DNA of 64,000 bases from Zea mays (GCF_902167145.1 NC_050098.1:134552207-134616206); one strand, 5' to 3'. Positions 46,280 to 57,884 are shown, counted from the stretch's first letter. The notes: generated from the sequence alone by a model not told the origin. Made by a program: numbers and translations.

Positions 46280-46570
46280 ACATAAAGAAAGGTTCGGGTA
46301 CTTCTGCCGCATCAGCTCCTCAAGCTCCTAGGATTCTAAGATACGCAGCAGACGACACTCTAGAGTCTGGTCTTGCTACACAGGAATCGGCTCTAGCTCG
46401 ATTTGATGGTCTGGATTCCGCAAATACTTCCTCAACATAAAGACATGGAATATATGGTGTACTCTGATCATAGACTCCGACAATTGTAGGTGCTAAGCCA
46501 AGCTGCCAACTCGGGCTAAGATAGTAGACGGTCCTATATAACTCGGACAAAGCTTTCCTAACACCAAATC
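46280..46570 (-). pseudogene. fossil of a gypsy chromovirus-type pol C-terminus
   Basis: From 46570 on minus the frame reads DLVLGKLCPSYIG, then ILARVGSLA, a TAG, MIRVHHIFHVFMLRKYL, RNPDHQIELEPIPV, a second TAG, LECRLLRILES, a third TAG and ELEELMRQKYPNL. These are blocks of the SH3-like integrase tail (HVFHVSMLRKY type) and the last residues of a chromodomain-containing pol. The middle of the chromodomain is missing. It lies just upstream of the PPT, where pol ends in Del/Tekay elements. It is too short and stop-containing to work. Confidence 0.75.
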
Positions 46571-49500
46571 AACATTGACACATGCAAGTACTTCAATAAA
46601 TATATATATATGAATGCAATACATACTGTGCTCAAATAGCCTAAACCAAACCTATCCAAACAAGAGTAACTTCAAAAGATCAATTTAATGCTTGCATATT
46701 TCTAGACAGCAGCACAACGGTTATTTGTTTTCCTCATAACTCACAAAATATTCATCCAATAGAAGTAAACTAGGACTTTATGGAAAGCTTACAAAATCCA
46801 CTATACCCTTGGTATTATCATCACCACAAGATTTGACACTTAGAAAGGCCAAACAATGCGAAACGTAAATTTTGTCCAGACTTGAACAGAATTCAACTAC
46901 TCACTTCAAAAATCCATAATTGGAGTCTCAGTCATCCCATTCAGGCGCTCCTAGACTTTTTAGAAAGCCAGTAAAATTGTCTATATTTCATTTATAAACC
47001 TATCAGGTTAATTCAATGCATATCAAGATCAAAAGACATAAGAAAGGCTTTGCTGTCCAAATTTGGACAGATTCAAAGATTCCAATTAAAACAGACGTAG
47101 CTTAACTTATAGGTCACCAAAAAGGGTGATCCAAAATTTGTTGGAAAGCTTAAGGAAAGTACTACCACTTCTTTATAATTTATAAGAACTGATTCGAAGT
47201 TTAACATGGGCAAACAAGGTCAGTTTTGAAATCTGTACAGAATCTGGACAGATTCCAAGACTAGACTTGAGAAAAATCATAACTCCCAAACTACTAGACC
47301 TATGGTCATGAAATTTTACACAAGTAAGATGAAGAAGTTGGCTACAACTTTTTATATACAACACCTCTACCGAAAACATGGTGTAATTCATTGAACTAGC
47401 GGCATAACCAAAACTGGTCATGTAGTCCCAAACAGCAAGCAATAGATTTATTCAGGTTCTATACTCTTCTAAGATTAAGCGTTCATCGAAGGACTAATAA
47501 CTTTAGGTTCTTCATTATGAGACACTTAGAGCCAACATAAGGGTAGAAGCAATATGCTTACTTTTTAAATCATTTTAAGCTTGATCTCACATCATGCAAG
47601 CAAGAATCAATTTAAGTATACTATGCATGCCCATATATCCATCCAATAACTCAGACAATCTGCATCTCCACCTAGACTTCACACGACGTAACTATTTCAT
47701 ACTTACGCAAACACGCCAAGACCAGAAAAACATGGCTTCACAACAATACGTACTGGCCTATTCAAATATCCCTCGCTATCTCTCTGTTTTAGCCCACGCT
47801 CCACATATACAATAACAAGATAACTATCACAACCACTACATCTATTCCCTCCCACCATACAACATTTTAACATGGATTGCGAAAGAGCTCACCATAACTA
47901 AACCAAACTCCCAAAGAAATATCCCTAAATAGAAAATTGACAATCAACAGCACAAATGCTCATTCTGTCTCTACCTCTTTCACTATAAAAGCAATGATAA
48001 CAATGAAATATTGTAAAATCATCTAAACTTCATGACCTACAACTTTTGTATTCAAAGGATAAACAATGTTTTTTTTATCTCCATTTTTTAATTTGGCTTG
48101 TAAGGTGACATACATGATCTGCCACCAGAACCTGACGGAACATGACCCATAAATTCAACACCTCATAACTCTCTGCATCTAACAAAATTTTACAAGTATA
48201 AACTCATTGAAAAGATTATAACATTCCCTAAAACTTTTATTATAATGAGTGTCTCAGAATTGGTTTCCAAACCGATAAAACAATGCAACTGCTTTGTTGC
48301 AAAACTGATAGGTTAGAAACAATGGACAACTAAAATTCAAAATACTATAACTCCTGCTATACTCAACTTAAAACTACAACAAACACGCGTTGGAAAAGTT
48401 TGGAAATTGTCCACGACTTTTGCAATAAAGTTCCACCCAAATTTATCTTTATAGCCCTCAACTCTGCATGACCTACAGCTAAACTCAGCCTGAGATACTG
48501 CACATCAGAGATTCGACTTATATCCGGACAACCACCTCTCCCAATCTATTTAATAGACAATTATAAGTAAATAACCATTAAAAGGTACTAAGAAAAACTA
48601 AAAGTTTTTCTTAAAGAGAATTCCCAAATTTGGGCTCTGAAACTATCAAAACGCGGTCGATTTATTAGTGGTTTTAACGACACCTAAAGTTCAGACACAA
48701 CGGTGCAACAACTTCAGAGTAGCCTAACTCCAATTATATGCAATGAAAATTACAAACCAATACTCTTTGGGAAGATCATGAAATTACTAAAACTTTCATA
48801 ATCCAACAAAACCCAAAATTTACCGTATTCAATGTCTATACTTCCGTACAAAATTAAGGCTGCTATATATAGGAAACCCATAACTCTCAAATGTTTAGAC
48901 CAAACTGGGTGATTGAGCATCCTATGCAAAGATGAAGAAACCTACTATAAAACATTCTAGATAAGTGAAGCCTGATTCAGCCTCCAACTAATTTAAAATG
49001 ACTCCCAAAACAAAACAACACCTTACCCATAATAAAAAAACAATATAAAATAAAACCCAAGGCATTGGCAGGTGCGACCAACATTAGGATTTTCCACTAC
49101 CAAATGGTGATGCAACTCCCCAAAGCCTTTAAGCAACACTTTACCTAATAGGTTAGAACACTAAGCACCACAATCAACGAATTCAACAACCTCATTTGTT
49201 AATGCCACTAAGGTCAAACATCCATGTATCGACAATGTATGAAACACCTAACATACCCGTCTCTAGCAATATAAAACATGGTTGTTATTACACTAGAATC
49301 CAACTATTAGAGCTCTCCACAACTATTCTATTGACGTGAAGCAAATGGTGCTCATGTCATGTAACGTCTTTTCCTCCTCTCAAAAGAGATAAAATTTGCA
49401 ATACTCATAAAGCAATGGAGGGATAACAAGAAAAACTAATGTACTTCTTGACACAGACTCATGCAAAAGCTTCATAAATATTACTTTCAATACTAAAATA

Positions 49501-50794
49501 ATAACACAATACTATGCTCAACAGGAGTAATTGGGCGTCCATAAGACAATCCACATAACCAAACTACCTTGATTAACCTCACATACAACAAAACCTACTA
49601 TTACTGCACTTGAACAATTTGTACTTCGTGATATCACAGGATGCATTCAAAGTAGTAGACATACATGATCTATCAAACCATCATTCATATAAGAAAAATC
49701 TCAATCTGATGCAACAACCCCATCATTAAAGAGATCGATGACTAACAAACATAAGCAACTCCCAGTTAAGCATTGACTTCGTTTAAGATAAAGCGGTCCA
49801 AATAATGATTCAACAAGCATGCATAGAGAAACTGCTCATAAAAAAATCAAACTGCCATACAATGTTGGCAAAAAAAAATATATATAAAACGGGTTGTCAA
49901 TATCGCCCACATGACTAGCCTGCAACAACTAAAAAAAATATGCATAGCCTTTATGGCTATTGAAACAAGCCATAGAAGGAAAACATGCACGACATAAAAT
50001 CCACTTGAAACCACCCTATTTATTGTTAAAAATAAGGTTGCACATAATAAGAAAACCTATCAGGTAGACATGGTTGGACTTATCAATCTACGTCATGTCA
50101 CAAATTCACTCGAGTTTTACCAGTCTAAAGATTTCATAGACATTACAACGTTGCATCTGCTCTATAGAGACAAACCAATTTTATACTAAGATCAAGTTAG
50201 CAAGTAGCCACACTAGCCTAAAAAAAGTGAGGCGCAAAGCATTGCACCCATGGAAATATTACATTGATAAGTTGGGTTGTAACCCAACCGTCAATCAAAC
50301 TCAACAACACCATAAAACTACATTATATAGTGTTTTCACACTACACCAAGTCGGATTAGACCCACTATACACAAGCTCAATAAACAATTGGTCCTATAAG
50401 TACAAGAACCCAAGAATCCTTTTGGGAAAAAAACATCCACAATCAAGCATATAGAAATATATGATGGTAATAGCTCAGAGATTTGAAAACATTGCATCCC
50501 AAAAAAACATCATGATGATATGTATATAAAACAAGTACATTAGTAGCTTCACTTGCATAATATCTTCAATAACAACCACATCAAGAAACCAATACTAAAT
50601 AGAAGTAACATATCATATCAAGCATTACGTCATTAACGACATACCCCATCAAACCATAAAGGGATTTGGAGTAAGGAAGTTCTAGTCATCTATACAATAA
50701 AATACTAATATGAAAGAGATACGAACCCATACCCTTCCTATATGTGCAAGTGTGTCAAATTTATCTTCAAATTGTGTAGAATCTAAAGCCTATC
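46571..50794 (-). other. noncoding interior built from a degenerate repeated module
   Basis: A+T-rich, with no frame carrying gag, protease, RT or integrase. A module of roughly 120-200 nt recurs in degenerate form, with words GGACAG, ATAACTC, TTGGAAAG and ACAACTTTT in that order. Clear instances begin near 46706, 46876, 47066, 47246, 48164, 48347, 48723 and 48880. The interior of the second copy (60364-64000) is collinear with it. Confidence 0.7.
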
Positions 50795-50805
50795 CTCTGA
50801 TACCA
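50795..50805 (-). other. primer-binding site, initiator Met tRNA type
   Basis: The minus strand reads TGGTATCAGAG two bases from the 5' LTR. It is intact, so priming of reverse transcription is plausible in trans. Confidence 0.9.
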
Positions 50806-50807
50806 AC

Positions 50808-53105
50808 TGTAACATCCCGGGGTCCACCAACACCCCGGAATGCTACTAAACAACACTTCTGACATCTATATATAAAATTTCGGCAGCATCCCCCTTGCAA
50901 AATTGCATAAATGAGGGGGCAACAGTGTATAAACATATATCATGACAAAAACATACTAAGTATTATTAATCGGCTAGCAAAGAGAAGTTAAACATACGAC
51001 ATGAAGTGAATTAACTAGTGCGCACGACTAGTTAAAAAAACAAACTTCCTTTGACAATAAGTTTCTAATTAAATCATGGCTGCGCCTGGGCAGCGTTATT
51101 GTGAGAGTGAAAGTGGACGTGCTGCTACTCCCCTCATTCCCAACATGTATGAAGTACCTGCATTGAGTAATGCAAGAGTGAGATGACACATCTCAGCAAG
51201 TAAAATAATATCAAACTGTTAACCACATAAGAACATTGTTTTACCACCACTTGATTCCACAACCTTCTTATTACGAAGGCGCATCACGTATACAACGTAC
51301 AACACACCTAGTCACCACACCTTGCAGGTAGAAACCACAATAGTAACATAGTAATGTCACACTTCATATATACCTCATGAGTGCAAATGTCTGCAAATGC
51401 AAGGATGACTTCTGCCTTCATACCTCTAAGGATATGAAGCCGCATCGTACCCCTCCTCGGGCAACGTATGATGCTAAAAATGTACCGGTACGGTCGGACC
51501 ATAAGATCACGACATAACTTCAAAATGCAAGATGGATGATGCGATGAGCATGTCATGCCTACAACACTTCATATAACGTGATTAAAAAAAATACTTCAAC
51601 TTCATCCAAGATGGGAATCAACCACATATATCATTACCAAATTATGATCATCCACAATATTAGACAATTGAGAATTAATACTTCCAAACAAATAAACTTC
51701 ATCATAGAATTCAATGATTAACATAATTAAAACTTATGCATACTCAATGTCAGGGAATAGGATGCAACTCAAACGGTAGCAACCACCACTGTATTTACTT
51801 GCCTTTACCGGAAGTTCGGGCAAATCTCTAAGTACGATCCGGAAGTCCACCACCTGATTTTGACACACAACTTAGTGTACCAATTTCACATAATCAGGCT
51901 CATAAACGACGCCGCACCTACGCACAAACTCAAACCCCGCCGCGGGTTATATCTCTCCCCACACCCACCAAACTGCAGCGGCGCTGCTTAATAATTTCAT
52001 AACTTTAAAATTATGACAGCAGTGGTAACAAACAAAAACTCCAGAGGCATCTACATGAAATTCCCCATAAGTTTTGTATACAATTTATAATTAAATTCCA
52101 ACATCTAATTAGCCCAAAACAGTCCACAAGATGAACCCTGTAATCTGTTTTTTTGTCTTTTGGACAGTGACATACCCGGATTCAAACAGCGATATCTTTT
52201 AAAATATAATTCCAAATCAAGCACATAAGTACTTATTGGAAAGATAAGACAAAGCCCTACATTATTATCATACTGGTTAACACTAATTACCCACGAAAAA
52301 TTCCCAGAAACTGCTAATACTACTGCTGTTCACCCACCTGAAAAATCTGTTTTTTTGGACAGCAACATAACCGGATTCAAACAACGATATCTCCTAAATT
52401 ATAACTCCAAATCGAGCGCATAAGTACTCGTTGGAAAGGTATGACAAAGCTCTACATGATTCTCCCACTGATCCCTACTAATTGCCCACGAAAAATTCCC
52501 AGAAATCACTAGAACTACTGCTGTTCGTCCACCCACTAAATTTCTGGACAGCACCTCTACCAAATCGCATAGGTAAACATGTAACCAATTGGATTGCAGC
52601 ACAAATACAACAAAATGATCATGAAAATCACCTTGGGTTCCTCCTTTCCTCTTTCTTTTCTTCCTTCTTCCTCCGTCCAAACTCCCATGGAAGACTCGCA
52701 CCCACACGACGGACACCAAGCGAGGAGGCTCCACCTTGGAGAGGAAGAGGTGGGGGGGGCTAGGGTTGAGGGGTGGCGCTGCAATCACTTGGGGAAGAAG
52801 AAGAAGGATTGGGGCGGCTGCAAGAGTAGAAGAGAGAGGGGAGGGGCGGCCAAAGGGGTGGGAGAGTGAGAGGGAGGGGCGGCTAGGGTTTAGGGGGGGA
52901 AACTTATGGGCTCCCCACCGCCGGATCGAGATCCACAGCCCAAACTCGCTCTCACGTCTGCTCCCGACCCTAACGCACAAATCCAACAAGTATTCTACTG
53001 TTTTATTGGTGAATGCTTCCTAAAAAACTCCAACCCCAACTACACAGATCACGAAAGAAAAGGGAAAAATACATTTAACTTCTTTTCAGAAAATTGGGTA
53101 TCACA
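50808..53105 (-). repeat. 5' LTR of the non-autonomous element, 2298 bp
   Basis: It is nearly identical to 43896-46191. Differences seen are seven substitutions and two one-base length changes (an A-run near 51585 and a G-run near 52900). It starts TGTAACATCCCGG and ends GGGTATCACA. Confidence 0.95.
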
Positions 53106-53110
53106 CTAGT
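53106..53110 (+). repeat. target-site duplication CTAGT (right copy)
   Basis: It matches 43891-43895. The Huck-like pol frame continues leftwards from here across the insertion. Confidence 0.9.
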
Positions 53111-55534
53111 GGCGTCGGCCACCGCCGTCGGCCAGTAGAAACCTTGTCGGAAAGCATTCCCGACAAGGGCTCGAGGCGCTGCGTGATGGTCGCAAGCCCC
53201 CGAGTGTATCTCTCGCAGGAGTTCCTGACCTTCGGCGATGGAGATGCATCGCTGGAGGATGCCTGAGGGGTTGCGGTGGTAGAGCTCCTTCTCATCTCCT
53301 AGCAAGACGAACGACTTGGCGCGCCACGCCACCCGCCGAGCTTCGGCTCGGTTGGAGGGTAGCTCTCCTCGGTGGAGATATTGCAGGTACGGGGTCTGCC
53401 AGTTTTGATCAGGCGTGACCCCACTTCGCTCCCCCCCGACGTGCAGCGTCTCGCCCTCGGGGGCCGAGGGTACCTCGGGCTGAACCGAGGGTGCCTCGGG
53501 CCGAGCAGAGGGTGCCTCGGACTGTGCCGAGGGTACCTCGAACTGTGCCGAGGGTACCTCGGGCTGGACCGAGGGTGCCTCGGGCCGAGCCGAGGGTGCC
53601 TCGGACTGTGCCGAGGGTACCTTGGGCTGGGCCGAGGGTGCCTGAGGCTCGGGCGTGCCGTCGATCTTGACAGAGGGCTGATGCAGATCTCGGGAGAAGA
53701 CGTCCGGGGGAACCGTTGTTCGCCCCGAGGCTATTTTAGCCAGCTCGTCCGCAGTCTCGTTGTAGCGCAGAGCGATGTGGTTGAGCTCGAGCCCGTAGAA
53801 CTTGTCTTCCAGGCGCCGAACCTCATTGCAGTAGGCCTCCATCTTCGGGTCGCGGCAGTGGGAGTTCTTCATGACCTGGTCGATGACGAGCTGCGAGTCA
53901 CCGCGAGCGTCGAGGCGTCGGACCCCTAGCTCGATGGCAATCCGCAATCCGTTGACCAGAGCCTCGTACTCAGCCACATTGTTGGATGCCGGGAAATGGA
54001 GGCATAGCACGTAGCGTAGGTGCTTCCCGAGGGGCGAGACGAAGAGTAGGCCTGCACCGGCTCCTGTCTTCGTCAGCGACCCGTCGAAGAACATGGTCCA
54101 GAGCTCCGGTTGGATTGGAGCTGTCAGTAGCTGGGTGTCGACCCATTCGGCCATGAAGTCTGCCAGGACCTGGGACTTGATGGCCTTCCGAGGGGCGAAC
54201 GAGATCGTCTCACCCATGATTTCCACCGCCCACTTTACAATCCTACCCGAGGCTTCCCGGCACTGGATGATCTCCCCTAGGGGGAAGGATGACACCACAG
54301 TTACCGGATGAGACTCGAAGTAGTGTCGCAACTTCTGCCGTGTCAGGATCACCGCGTACAGCAGCTTCTGAACTTGTGGGTAGCGGATCTTGGTTTCGGA
54401 CAGTACCTCACTGATGAAGTAGACTGGCCTCTGAACGGGCAATGCATGCCCCTCTTCTTGCCTCTCGACCACAATCGCGACGCTAACCACCTGAGTGGTC
54501 GCGGCGACGTAGACCAAGAGGGCTTCTCCGGCAGCTGGGGGCACCAAGATAGGCGCCTTCGTGAGGAGCGCCTTCAGGTTCCCGAGGGCTTCCTCGGCCT
54601 CAGGGGTCCAAGTGAAGCACTCGGCCTTCCTTAAGAGGCGGTACAGAGGTAGACCTCTTTCGCCGAGGCGTGAGATGAAGCGGCTCAGAGCCGCGAGACA
54701 TCCCATGACCCTCTGTACGCCTTTCAAGTCCTTGATGGGCCCCATGCTGGTGATGGCTACGATCTTCTCCGGGTTGGCTTCGATGCCCCGCTCGGAGACG
54801 ATGAAACCCAAGAGCATGCCTCGGGGCACCCCGAAGACACACTTTTCGGGATTGAGCTTGACGCCTTTCGCCTTGAGGCATCGGAATGTCACTTCAAGGT
54901 CGGAAAGGAGGTCGGAGGCTTTCCTCGTCTTGACTACGATGTCATCGACGTAGGCCTCGACCGTCCGGCCAATGTGTTCGCCGAACACATGATTCATGCA
55001 CCGCTGGTATGTCGCGCCCGCATTCCTCAAGCCGAACGGCATGGTGACATAGCAGTACATGCCGAAGGGTGTGATGAAAGAAGTCGCGAGCTGGTCGGAC
55101 TCTTTCATCCTGATTTGGTGATACCCTGAGTAGGCATCGAGGAAAGACAGGGTTTCGCACCCAGCAGTGGAATCCACGATTTGATCGATGCGAGGCAGAG
55201 GGTAGGGAACCTTCGGACATGCTTTGTTGAGACCAGTGTAGTCTACACACATCCGCCATTTCCCCCCTTTCTTTCTCACAAGCACAGGGTTGGCAAGCCA
55301 TTCGGGATGGAATACCTCTTTGATGAACCCTGCCGCCATTAGCTTGTGGATCTCCTCACCTATGGCTCTGCGCTTCTCCTCGTCGAATCGGCGCAGAGGC
55401 TGCTTGACGGGTCGGGCTCTGGCTCGGATGTCCAGCGAGTGCTCGGCGACATCCCTCGGTATGCCGGGCATGTCCGAGGGACTCCACGCGAAGACGTCGG
55501 CGTTCGCGCGGAGAAAGTCGACGAGCACTGCTTC
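53111..55534 (-). pseudogene. Huck-like RT, RNase H and start of integrase
   Basis: One long frame. RT: WRMCVDYTGLNKACPK, SFLDAYSGYHQI, FGLRNAGATYQRCMN and catalytic AYVDDIVVKTRK (about 54930-54965). RNase H has all four acidic positions: FFDGSLTKTGAGAG, NNVAEYEALVNGL, RGDSQLVIDQV and NETADELAKIA. A Pro/Ser heptad-repeat linker follows (53466-53646), then the integrase zinc-binding start (about 53115-53330). Upstream the gag-protease frame is the same but separated by a TAG at 55535-55537. RT and RNase H are open here, but pol is cut by the insertion at 53110. Confidence 0.9.
53466..53650 (-). repeat. 8.5 perfect-length 21-bp units encoding heptads
   Basis: GAGGGT(A/G)CC starts every 21 bp from 53466 to 53634 with no length change. 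On minus this encodes PSA(Q/R)(P/S)E(V/A)-type heptads. A four-heptad block appears twice (84-bp higher-order period). It lies between RNase H and integrase. Confidence 0.9.
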
Positions 55535-57884
55535 CTATTTGGGACCGAGCTCGGAGCCGATCCGGATCTGCTTGGAGGCGTCGCCGCTGAGGTCGAGGGG
55601 GACGGACTTAACCGTCTCCGCTGGCTCAAAGTTGCCGGCATGACGCTTCACGTCTGGCACCTCCTTAGAGAGGCTCTCCAGGTCGGCGATGAGGGCCTCG
55701 GACTCGGCGAGGGCCTCGGCGTACTCCACGCACTCCACGTCGCATTCGAACGCGTGTTTGTACGTGGGGCCGATGGTGATGACCCCGTTGGGGCCCGGCA
55801 TCTTGAGCTTCAAGTAGGTGTAGTTGGGGACGGCCATGAACTTCGCGTAGCATGGCCTCCCCAGTACCGCGTGGTAGGTTCCTCGGAACCCGACCACCTC
55901 GAACGTCAGGGTCTCCCTTCGGAAGTTGGAGGGTGTTCCGAAGCAGACGGGAAGGTCGAGTTGTCCGAGGGGCTGGACGCGCTTCCCGGGGATGATCCCA
56001 TGGAAAGGCGCAGCGCCTGCCCGGACCGAGGACAGATCGACACGTAGGAGCCCGAGGGTCTCGGCGTAGATGATGTTGAAGCTGCTGCCTCCGTCCATGA
56101 GGACCTTGGTGAGCCTGACGTCACCGATGACGGGGTCGACGACGAGTGGGTATTTCCCCGGGCTCGGCACGTGGTCGGGGTGGTCGGCTTGGTCGAAGGT
56201 GATGGGCTTGTCGGACCAGTCTAGGTAGACTGGTGCCGCCACCTTCACCGAACAGACCTCCCGACGCTCTTGCTTGCAGTGCCGAGTCGAGGCGTTCGCC
56301 GCTTGCCCACCGTAGATCATGAAGCAGTCGCGGACCTCGGGGAACTCTCCTGCCTGGTGATCTTCCTTCTTGTCGTCGTCGTGGGCCCTGCCACCCTCCG
56401 CGGGTGGCCCGGCCCTGTGGAAGTGGTGCCGAAGCATGACGCACTCCTCAAGGGTGTGCTTGACGGGCCCCTGGTGGTAGGGGCACGGCTCCTTGAGCAT
56501 CTTGTCGAAGAGGTTGGCACCTCGGGGGGGTTTCCGAGGGTTCTTGTACTCGGCGGCGGCGACAAGGTCCGCGTCGGCGGCGTCGCGTTTCGCTTGCGAC
56601 TTCTTCTTGCCCTTCTTCTTGGCGCCGCGCTGAGTTGACGCCTCGGGGGCATCTTCCGAAGGGCGGCCCTGGGGCTGCTTGTCCTTCCGGAAGATAGCCT
56701 CGACCGCCTCCTGGCCGGAGGCGAACTTGGTGGGGATGTCCATCAGCTCGCTCGCCCTAGTGGGGGTCTTGCGACCCAGCTTGCTCACCAGGTCGCGGCA
56801 AGTGGTGCCGGCGAGGAACGCGCCGATGACATCAGAGTCGGTGATGTTGGGCAGCTCGGTGCGCTGCTTTGAGAATCGCCGAATGTAGTCTCGGAGAGAC
56901 TCTCCCGGCTGCTGTCGGCAGCTTCGAAGGTCCCAAAAATTCCCAGGGCGCACGTACGTGCTCTGGAAATTTCCGGCGAAAGCTTAGACCAGGTCGTCCC
57001 AGTTGGAGATCTGCCCTGGAGGCAGGTGCTCCAACCAGGCGCGAGCGGTGTCGGAGAGGAACAGGGGGAGGTTGCGGATGATGAGGTTGTCATCATCCGT
57101 TCCACCCAGTTGGCAGGCCAGACGGTAGTCCGCGAGCCACAGTTCCGGTCTCGTCTCCCCCGAGTACTTCGTGATAGTAGTCGGGGGTCGGAACCGGGTC
57201 GGGAACGGCGCCCGTCGTATGGCCCGGCTGAAGGCCTGCGGACCGGGTGGTTCGGGCGAGGGACTCCGATCCTCCCCGCTGTCATAGCATCCCCCACGCC
57301 TGGGGTGGTAGCCTCGGTGCACCCTCTCGTCGAGGTGGGCTCAACGGTCGCGGTGATGGTGCTCGTTGCCGAGGCGACCCGGGGCCGCAGGCGCTGTGTT
57401 GCGCGTGCGCTCGGTGTAGACCGAGGCTTCCCGCATGAATCGGGAAATCGCGTCATGATCTTCCGAGGGGTACCCCTGCCTTCGAGAGGCGGAGCTCTCG
57501 CCCCGCCGGACCGCGGCGCCTTCCAGGAGATTCTTGAGCTCTCCCTGGATTCGCCGCCCCTCGGTGGTTGATGGCTCCGGCATCGCACGGAGGAGCATTG
57601 CTGCTGCAGCCAGGTTCTGGCTGACCCCACTGGATGCGGGTGGCGGCCTGACCCTGACATCGTCGGCGATGCGTGCTGGAAGCCCTGGGGTAGATGACGT
57701 ATTTCTCCGGCTGGAGGTTGGCCCGCCCATGCCTGCCCGACGTCCCGGCGGATCGGCTCAATCGCTCCTGCTCCCTCGTCGAGCCTGGCCTACACCCCGC
57801 GGATTTGCTCGAGCTGTGGGTCATGGCCCCCCGCCTGAACGGGGACCACAGCTAGCTCCCGTGGGATGTCAACGCGAGGCACCG
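55535..57884 (-). pseudogene. Huck-like gag and protease
   Basis: Gag N-terminal sequence starts at the insertion edge (VPRVDIPRELAVVPVQAGG), with TAG at 57790-57792 and a frame change near 57690. Gag core: PELWLADYRLACQLGG, LFLSDTARAWLEHL, then after a TAA at 56984-56986, PGESLRDYIRRFSKQRTEL. A TGA lies at 57341-57343. The knuckle is CPYHQGPVKHTLEEC (CX2HX5HX4C), near 56440-56485. Protease: VMDGGSSFNIIYAETLG (near 56060-56100), with DGGS instead of the usual DTG/DSG, then FRGTYHAVLGRP. Gag and pol share one frame. Confidence 0.85.

Larger units (their letters stand above)
43896..53105 (-). mobile_element. complete non-autonomous LTR element (LARD-like), 9210 bp
   Basis: LTRs of 2296 and 2298 bp flank a 4.6 kb internal region that has a PBS and PPT but no gag or pol, except a short pol C-terminal fossil. 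It inserted into the zinc-binding part of the Huck-like integrase with TSD CTAGT. By eye the LTRs differ by seven substitutions and two one-base indels (about 0.3 percent), so it is very recent. Large LTRs around a noncoding interior are the LARD layout. The fossil and PPT context suggest derivation from a Del/Tekay-type chromovirus. Confidence 0.9.
37111..57884 (-). mobile_element. Huck-like Tat-lineage gypsy element, interrupted twice
   Basis: In minus orientation: 3' LTR (37111-38785), a 4.2 kb spacer, integrase (42945-43890), an inserted non-autonomous element, integrase N-terminus plus RNase H and RT (53111-55534), and protease plus gag (55535-57884). The second insertion cuts gag at 57884/57885. 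The left TSD would be CTATC (37106-37110). Pol order RT-RNase H-IN is Ty3/gypsy. The DGGS protease motif and long 3' spacer fit the Tat lineage. The Huck name comes from the LTR start and 56-bp repeats and is moderately sure. Confidence 0.8.

Noticed and set aside
53372..53929. + strand frame with Gly/Leu/Cys/Arg repeats
   Set aside because: It is the shadow of the Pro/Ser heptad repeat and RNase H coding on minus.
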